NCBI GenBank assembly: GCA_000824825.2
Contig: LM655194.1
Span: 280,936-344,935, forward strand
Length of the DNA stretch: 64,000 nt
Direction of reading: 5' to 3'
From: Mesorhizobium sp. ORS 3324
GTDB lineage: Bacteria; Pseudomonadota; Alphaproteobacteria; Rhizobiales; Rhizobiaceae
Under the pieces are notes generated by a model. The model did no database searches. It was not told where the DNA came from and worked only from the letters and a program-made list of their open reading frames with translations. A program made the translations under genes and the position numbers. Positions 57,944 through 64,000 of this stretch are shown one piece after another; position 1 is the first letter of the stretch; each line of letters begins with the position of its first letter.

Positions 57944-59157
57944 TCTGGGAGACCGTCCGCCTTTCGCTGATCTCCATCCGCAGGAATGTGCTGCGCTCGT
58001 TCCTGACGCTGCTCGGCATCGTCATCGGCGTTGCCGCCGTCATTGCCATGCTCACCATCGGCTCGGGCACCACCGAGAAGGTCAAGGCCGATATCTCCAA
58101 GCTCGGCAGCAATCTGCTGGTCGTGCGCTCGGGCCGTCCCGCCGGGCCAGGCGGACCGGGCGGGCTCGAGCAGGCCACCCGTCCCCTCGCCGCCAAGAAT
58201 CTCGCGGCGCTGGTCGCCCATCTCACCGGCGCCCGCGCCATCGCGCCGGCCTCGCAGAAGCAGGTGCGCGTCATCTTCGGCACGGAGAGCCTGACGTCGG
58301 GCGTGACCGGCACTGACAGCGCCTACCTCGACGCGCGCGACTGGAAGCTGGTCTCCGGCCGCCCGTTCAGCGATTCAGAGACCCGCGCCGGCGCCGGCGT
58401 GTGCCTGATCGGCGAGACGGTGCGCCAGCAGTTCTTCGGCGCTGGCGATCCCGAGGGCGAGATCATCCGCGTCAACCGCACCTCCTGCCGGATCATCGGC
58501 CTCCTGGAGCCGAAGGGCTACACCGGCTTCGGCCAGGACCAGGACAATGTCGTGCTGATGCCTTTAGCCGCCTACCAGCGGCGCATTGCCGGCAACCGCG
58601 ACATCGATTCGATCTACATCGCCGCCGATGACCGCACGCCGACCACCGAATTGCAGCCGCGCGTCGAGGACATCCTGCGCGACACGCGCCGCATCACGCC
58701 GGACCGCGATCCCGATTTCTCGATCCGCGACATGACCCAGATCGCCGACGCCATGGCCAGCGCAACCACGACCATGACCGGCATGCTGGGCGCGGTGGCC
58801 GGCGTCAGCCTCCTGGTCGGCGGCATCGGCATCATGAACATCATGCTGGTGTCGGTCACCGAACGCACGCGCGAGATCGGCATCAGGCTGGCGATCGGCG
58901 CGCATGAGAAGCACATTCTGATCCAGTTCCTGGTCGAGGCGACTGTGCTGTCGTTGCTCGGCGGCATCATCGGCATCCTGATCGGGCTGGCGCTCGCCGG
59001 CCTAGCCGCGACGACGCTGACCATACCCTTCGCGCCGAGCCCGGCTGTCATCCTGCTCGCCGTCGGCTTCTCGGCGATGATCGGCGTGGTGTTCGGCTTC
59101 TTCCCGGCGCTGCGTGGCGCAAGGCTCGACCCGATCGACGCGCTGAGGCATGAGTGA
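57940..59157 (+). CDS. MacB/FtsX-type ABC transporter permease
   Basis: 405 residues with the MacB_PCD/FtsX layout: an N-terminal helix (FLTLLGIVIGVAAVIAML), a periplasmic domain of about 220 residues and three C-terminal helices (start VAGVSLLVGGIGIMNIMLVS, VTERTREIGIRLAIGA, end FFPALRGARLDPIDALRHE). With the two genes before it, it forms a tripartite exporter of peptide, lipopeptide or macrolide type; the substrate cannot be told. Confidence 0.92.
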   Translation: MIWETVRLSLISIRRNVLRSFLTLLGIVIGVAAVIAMLTIGSGTTEKVKADISKLGSNLLVVRSGRPAGPGGPGGLEQATRPLAAKNLAALVAHLTGARAIAPASQKQVRVIFGTESLTSGVTGTDSAYLDARDWKLVSGRPFSDSETRAGAGVCLIGETVRQQFFGAGDPEGEIIRVNRTSCRIIGLLEPKGYTGFGQDQDNVVLMPLAAYQRRIAGNRDIDSIYIAADDRTPTTELQPRVEDILRDTRRITPDRDPDFSIRDMTQIADAMASATTTMTGMLGAVAGVSLLVGGIGIMNIMLVSVTERTREIGIRLAIGAHEKHILIQFLVEATVLSLLGGIIGILIGLALAGLAATTLTIPFAPSPAVILLAVGFSAMIGVVFGFFPALRGARLDPIDALRHE

Positions 59158-59191
59158 GCTGCTGTCTGGGCGTCGCCTGACCGCGATCACG

Positions 59192-59911
59192 TCAGGCCTG
59201 CTCGTTGGCAAAATGCCATTCGACGAGCGGCTTCATATGACCCATCAGGCCGTCCGGCAGATCGGCGGCATTGCGAATGATCACCGGGCCCTCGATCTCC
59301 GGTTCGGTCTCGGCGGCAACGAAGGCGCTGATCCGCCGGGCGACCTCTTCGGCCGGCTCGGCAACATGATAGCGGCGGAAGATCACCGTGCCGTTCGACG
59401 TCGACAGCGCGTGGTAGCGCTCTCCGCGCCGGGCCGCCGACAGGTCGATGCCGGTCTCCTCGCCCACCTCGCGGATCATGTTGAAGTCGACATCGACGAG
59501 GCCGTCTCGGAAATCGACCGGCTCGAACGAGCCGGCGGCGAAATAGACGCGGCCGGCATTGACCGTGTGCGAACCCATGCGGATCGCCACCAGCGCATTG
59601 TCTCCGGCCGTCAGCACGGCATGCGCATAGGCGTGTTCGGCGCCGCCCCGCTCACGATTCTTCCGCCACAGCATGAAGGTCGAGTACTTCACCGCATGGC
59701 AGCGGCCGATCAGTCGGCTGTCGCGATAGGCGAGCGCCGAAAGCAGCACCACCGTGCCGTCGTAGAGCGCCGGCTTCGCCGCCATCTCGCGCCGCCAGTT
59801 TTCGGCGATCGCCCCCTGGTTGTCGCGCTCGAAGGGGTGGGGCGCCGGGTCGAGCCGCACGTCGACCGCGTCGACCGGCAGGATGACGTTGCGCGGCAGC
59901 TCGAAACTCAT
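59192..59911 (-). CDS. Nudix-like hydrolase
   Basis: 239 residues. The second half of the Nudix box is exact (REVGEETGI, 147-155), but the first half is not (no Gly at 133, no Glu at 139), so activity is uncertain. The order of a long N-terminal region and a central Nudix domain resembles eukaryote-like and bacterial NUDIX proteins of unknown substrate. It starts four bases after the endonuclease-like gene, so the two form an operon; it converges on the MacB permease gene. Confidence 0.75.
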   Translation of the reverse strand: MSFELPRNVILPVDAVDVRLDPAPHPFERDNQGAIAENWRREMAAKPALYDGTVVLLSALAYRDSRLIGRCHAVKYSTFMLWRKNRERGGAEHAYAHAVLTAGDNALVAIRMGSHTVNAGRVYFAAGSFEPVDFRDGLVDVDFNMIREVGEETGIDLSAARRGERYHALSTSNGTVIFRRYHVAEPAEEVARRISAFVAAETEPEIEGPVIIRNAADLPDGLMGHMKPLVEWHFANEQA

Positions 59912-59915
59912 GGGC

Positions 59916-61028
59916 TCACGCCATGTCCAAGTTGATCACCACCGGGCAATGGTCGGAGGCTTTCGGCCTGTCCCAGCCGGCGCGCGGGAAACGCTCGACC
60001 TCCTGTCCGGGCGGGAAGATGGTACGCCAGGGCTGGCCGTTGCGGATGATGTCCGGCACCGCTGTCGCATTCCTCGCGGCGAACGCTTTCGACAGCAGGA
60101 TGTAGTCGAGTTGGCAGAGATGCCGCTCCTCGGGTCCGCGCGTGTGATAAAAGCTCCAGCGGTCCATCTCCGGTCGCCGCTCGACGACGTTCTCGCAGAA
60201 GCCGCCCGCGGTGAGCACGTTGATCGAGGACAGGGCCTCGTCGATCACCTCGAAGCGGTAGCCGTCGAAGCTGTCGCCTTCGATCTTAACGCGCTGCCGG
60301 TAATCGTTCATGTCGCCGCAGATCGCCCAGCGCTTGTCGGCCGCATGATCCTTGCCGAAGCGCTCCTCGATGATGCGGCGCACGGCCTGCGCCTCGGCCA
60401 TGCGCAGCGGCATCGTCGCCTCGCGGCCGTCGAGCCCGTTGCGCGGCGAGCCCATCGATTTGAAATGCACCAGATAGAGGGTCAGCGGCACGCCGCCGAC
60501 CGTGACATCGATTTCCAGACAGTCGCGCCGGAAGATGCGCTCGTTGGCCAGGAACCCAAGCGCCGCCAGCTCCGGCGTGAACAGGTCGAACTGCTCGAAC
60601 GTGACATAGGCGTGGCTGGTCATGCGCACGAACTCGATCGGCTGGCCCTGCGCGGTCTCGCTGCGCATCATCACCGCGACATCGATACCGCGGGCATCGT
60701 TGCCGGCGGTGGTGTATTTCTGGCGGTAGCCCTGCCCGATCATCTTGAAGAGATAGCCGTATTCGAAGGCCTTCAGCGCCTCGATATTGTCGACCTCCTG
60801 CATACAGATGATGTCGGCGCGGGTTGCCGCTATGGCGAGCGCTGTGAGCTGGCGGGTATCGTCGGACTGGGCGATGGTGCGCGCCTGTTCCAGCAGCCTG
60901 TATTCGGCCTCGTTCCGGATGTCGAACAGCGCCAGCGTCCGGTCCTCGTTGAGCTGGTTGCGATAGCCGGAGAAATCGAACCTGTTCATCAGGTTCTCGA
61001 CATTGAAGGTGGCGAGGCGCAGCGACAT
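59916..61028 (-). CDS. Endonuclease/exonuclease/phosphatase family protein
   Basis: 370 residues of the DNase I-like (EEP) fold: [14 protein letters not shown], metal-binding Glu in [11 protein letters not shown], catalytic region [24 protein letters not shown] and C-terminal [10 protein letters not shown]. No signal peptide is seen, so it is cytosolic. The frame runs to a TTG at 61049; ATG 61028 is preferred. Substrate (DNA, phospholipid or nucleotide) is unknown. Confidence 0.88.
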   Translation of the reverse strand: MSLRLATFNVENLMNRFDFSGYRNQLNEDRTLALFDIRNEAEYRLLEQARTIAQSDDTRQLTALAIAATRADIICMQEVDNIEALKAFEYGYLFKMIGQGYRQKYTTAGNDARGIDVAVMMRSETAQGQPIEFVRMTSHAYVTFEQFDLFTPELAALGFLANERIFRRDCLEIDVTVGGVPLTLYLVHFKSMGSPRNGLDGREATMPLRMAEAQAVRRIIEERFGKDHAADKRWAICGDMNDYRQRVKIEGDSFDGYRFEVIDEALSSINVLTAGGFCENVVERRPEMDRWSFYHTRGPEERHLCQLDYILLSKAFAARNATAVPDIIRNGQPWRTIFPPGQEVERFPRAGWDRPKASDHCPVVINLDMA

Positions 61029-61094
61029 GGCCGAGACCTTTGCCCGCAAGCGAAGACGAAGACAAGGGCCAGGCGCATGCTCGCTATGGTTGAC

Positions 61095-61119
61095 GGAACC
61101 TTTCCGTTCATCCTCCGTT
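61095..61119 (+). promoter_or_regulatory. EcfG (general stress sigma factor) promoter candidate
   Basis: GGAAC at 61095-61099, a 16-base spacer and CGTT at 61116-61119 match the alphaproteobacterial EcfG/RpoE2 consensus. It lies 76 bp upstream of the BA14K gene start. A short dyad CTTTCCGT/ACGGAAAG overlaps it. Confidence 0.6.
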
Positions 61120-61194
61120 CAGACGGAAAGTCCCATCAATAGGCCTCTTCCCGGGGCGTTCTGGGCGTGGGGCCTTTACTCCTTGGAGAGTGAA

Positions 61195-61761
61195 ATGAAA
61201 CCGCTCTTGTCTTCTCTCGGTTCCGGGCTGATTTCGCTCGGCCTCATGGCGGGCCTTGCGGTACCGTCGATCGCCGGACCGATCCTGCAGCCCGACCTCT
61301 CTGCCGCCAGCAGCACGGCGGCACCCAATATCATTCCCGTCCGCGACAGCTGGGCTGGCGGCAACAACTACTCGCCGCAGATGTATGACTGGCGCTGGCG
61401 GCGCGGCGGCGACTGGCGGGGCCGTCATTTCTCCCGCAACTGGGACGGCGGCGGATGGGACGGCGGCTGGCGCTGGCGGCATCACCATCGCCATTACTGT
61501 TGTGGCGGCGACGGCGGTGATGCCCTTCTGGGGCTGGGCCTCGGCTTGGGTTTAGGCGCCCTAGCTTATAACTATTACAATCCCTACTACTATGGCCCTT
61601 ATCCGCGCTACTACCATCCGCGGCGCATCTACCGGACGGAGCGGCTTTCCGAGGCCCATGTCCGCTGGTGCTACGACCGCTACCGGTCATACCGCGCCTG
61701 GGACAACACGTTCCAGCCTAACTATGGCCCGCGCCGCCAGTGCATTTCGCCCTATATCTGA
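61195..61761 (+). CDS. BA14K family secreted/surface protein
   Basis: 188 residues. A signal peptide ([20 protein letters not shown], cut near SIAG) precedes a Trp/Arg/Gly-rich and His-rich middle ([12 protein letters not shown]), a hydrophobic Gly-Leu segment (about 110-125), a Tyr/Pro-rich stretch, and the C-terminal BA14K motif ([20 protein letters not shown], ending RRQCISPYI). The founding Brucella protein is an immunoreactive, lectin-like surface protein. GGAG precedes ATG 61195. The open frame upstream to 61003 is not used. The EcfG-type promoter suggests stress induction. Confidence 0.85.
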   Translation: MKPLLSSLGSGLISLGLMAGLAVPSIAGPILQPDLSAASSTAAPNIIPVRDSWAGGNNYSPQMYDWRWRRGGDWRGRHFSRNWDGGGWDGGWRWRHHHRHYCCGGDGGDALLGLGLGLGLGALAYNYYNPYYYGPYPRYYHPRRIYRTERLSEAHVRWCYDRYRSYRAWDNTFQPNYGPRRQCISPYI

Positions 61762-61782
61762 CCCGGTGGGCAACGAATGAAG

Positions 61783-61807
61783 CGGGCCGCGCCGCGGCCC
61801 GTTTTGT
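61783..61807 (+). terminator. Rho-independent terminator of the BA14K gene
   Basis: Stem CGGGCCGC/GCGGCCCG with a three-base loop, then TTTTGTT; begins 22 bp after the stop. Confidence 0.85.
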
Positions 61808-61884
61808 TATGCGTAAGCTGTCCTGGCGGATACAGCTCTGTGTCAATCGCGCAACCTGTGGCTGAAGCGCGGATCGCTGGCCCT

Positions 61885-62157
61885 TCAATCGACAAACTGA
61901 ACGCCGACCAGCCTCGCCGAGCGCCAGCGCACGAGCGCCGCACGCTTTGAGCCATTGACCACCAGTTCGAAACCGGTGGGAACGCCGGTCGCGTCGCCGA
62001 AGCGCAGTTGGGCGCCATGTTCGGACTCGTCGCGTACGAATCCTTCCACCGCGCCGAAGCCTCCGTTGAAACGCAACGTCGCGCCCCTCAGCACACGCCT
62101 GCGCCGCTCCATCCGGCGTTCGCCGGCAAATGCAGCGCCACTATCCATCGTTTCCAT
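61885..62157 (-). CDS. PilZ-domain protein
   Basis: 90 residues, almost only a PilZ domain. The c-di-GMP motifs are present in form: an Arg-rich RRRRVLR (RxxxR) and DESEHG (DxSxxG) about 25 residues later. It may be a small c-di-GMP receptor. GGGAG lies seven bases before the ATG at 62157; the frame is open to an ATG at 62211. Targets are unknown; no flagellar or polysaccharide genes are adjacent. Confidence 0.7.
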   Translation of the reverse strand: METMDSGAAFAGERRMERRRRVLRGATLRFNGGFGAVEGFVRDESEHGAQLRFGDATGVPTGFELVVNGSKRAALVRWRSARLVGVQFVD

Positions 62158-62240
62158 CGCCAGTCTCCCACAACTGTTCTGGCCCATGCCAAGCGAATTG
62201 CGTGCCAGCATAGGCGTATCGGAATGAAACAGCCGGCGCG

Positions 62241-62270
62241 AAAAAAGCCGGCGGATCGCTCCGCCGGCTT
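62241..62270 (-). terminator. Rho-independent terminator downstream of ilvC and its repeats
   Basis: Read on the minus strand: stem GCCGGCGGA/TCCGCCGGC (62268-62247) with a four-base loop, then six T. It lies beyond the two extra tail modules, so these are part of the ilvC transcript. Confidence 0.85.
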
Positions 62271-62293
62271 CATTTCAAACAAGCAAAGGAACC

Positions 62294-63598
<1,305 letters not shown>

Positions 63599-63611
63599 AT
63601 CTCTTTGATTT

Positions 63612-63661
63612 GGAGCCGGATTCAGATTTCAGGTCGACTTGACCTGAAATCATCCGGCTCC
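63612..63661. repeat. Palindrome overlapping the TetR stop codon
   Basis: GGAGCCGGATTCAGATTTCA faces TGAAAT...ATCCGGCTCC around AGGTCGACTTGACCT. Directly next to the family A copy; two adjacent palindromes like this recall the RIME layout of rhizobia. The stop codon of the TetR gene (63650-63652) lies in its right arm. Confidence 0.7.
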
Positions 63662-64000
63662 TGGGGCCTTGCGGCCGGTTGTTTGCTCCCCGGACCCGTG
63701 GAGAGCGAGAAACTGCTGCGTCGCGCGGGCGGCGTCGCCGCCGATCGTCGCCTCGGTCAATTGCAGCCGGTCGCCGAGCAGAAGCCGGATCTGCACGTCG
63801 CGGGCGACCAGCCCGAAAAAGGTGCGGAACGCCGTCTCGGCGTCCTCGAAGTCGAGCAGCCCGGCCTCGCGTCCCGCCTCGAGCACCGGCTTCAGGCGCC
63901 TGGCCAGCGCGAAACGCCCATTCTGCAGCACGATCGCGCCAAGGTCATCCTTCCCGGAACCGGCATGGCCGACCGCCACGCGATTGAGCGCAATGGACGT
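63650..64000 (-). CDS. TetR/AcrR-family regulator, C-terminal part (cut by window edge)
   Basis: The frame runs off the window at 64000. The visible 116 residues are helical and look like a TetR C-terminal ligand-binding domain (LARRLKPVLEAGREAGLL, AFRTFFGLVARDVQIRLLLG, then AARATQQFLALHG). The N-terminal HTH would lie beyond the edge. A GTG at 63979 is in frame but is most likely internal. It reads toward ilvC. Confidence 0.65.
   Translation of the reverse strand, partial: TSIALNRVAVGHAGSGKDDLGAIVLQNGRFALARRLKPVLEAGREAGLLDFEDAETAFRTFFGLVARDVQIRLLLGDRLQLTEATIGGDAARATQQFLALHGSGEQTTGRKAPGAG

Noticed and set aside
61003..61194. Upstream extension of the BA14K frame
   Set aside because: It would precede the signal peptide, overlaps the divergent gene start, and lies across the EcfG-type promoter; the ATG at 61195 has a good ribosome site.

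Overview
The window reads as chromosome of a Mesorhizobium-like alphaproteobacterium (Hyphomicrobiales). The evidence is high G+C, a nuoA-N/birA/rnj/mce/DUF1467/proS/lolCD block in the order I recall from Sinorhizobium and relatives, the aerobic (cob) cobalamin pathway, BA14K and DUF1127 proteins, and several families of short palindromic repeats typical of rhizobial genomes. No phage, transposase or plasmid function was seen. The assignment rests on gene content and recall, not on a database search.

Layout. 1-2.2 kb: a MerR regulator and the Mg transporter MgtE. 2.4-7.6 kb: a LuxR-type regulator with a degenerate receiver domain, then sga-mcl-mtkA-mtkB (serine-glyoxylate aminotransferase, malyl-CoA lyase, malate-CoA ligase), closed by a strong terminator. 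7.7-13.1 kb: tRNA-Leu, lipB, a MITE-like element, a membrane metalloprotease, a 28-residue membrane protein under tandem LexA boxes, a DUF1127 protein and a TPR-containing winged-helix regulator. 13.1-36.4 kb, all minus strand: lolD-lolC-proS, an sRNA candidate on the opposite strand, DUF1467-mce-rnj-birA and the full 14-gene complex I operon with one extra helix-hairpin-helix gene. 36.7-37.9 kb: a YcaQ-type glycosylase. 37.9-54.2 kb: a cobalamin-riboswitch-led cluster, DUF1636-cobW-cobN-G-H-I-J-(K on the opposite strand)-L-E-M-A-B-V-U. 54.3-64 kb: a secreted protein, tRNA-Lys, PhzF, a MacAB-type exporter, a Nudix/endonuclease pair, a BA14K protein, a PilZ protein, ilvC and the C-terminal part of a TetR regulator cut by the window edge.

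How the parts work together. The sga-mtkB cluster carries the glyoxylate/serine to malyl-CoA part of the serine cycle. The cob cluster takes uroporphyrinogen III through the corrin ring to late nucleotide-loop steps and is probably repressed by its own product through the riboswitch; cobF, cobS/cobT (chelatase partners), cobO, cobQ, cobD, cobP and cobC are not in the window. Complex I is encoded as one long transcription unit, interrupted by a repeat cluster between nuoI and nuoJ.

Most interesting: (1) a 28-aa single-helix membrane microprotein behind three in-register GTTC half-sites, matching the logic of the Caulobacter SOS division inhibitor SidA; (2) three copies of a palindromic element inserted in frame inside cobN (two) and cobG (one); (3) a triplicated in-frame 33-codon module at the 3' end of ilvC; (4) a heptamer repeat array facing an inverted copy of itself between rnj and mce; (5) a LuxR regulator that has lost the phospho-acceptor Asp, next to a dyad-rich CTACCCG region.
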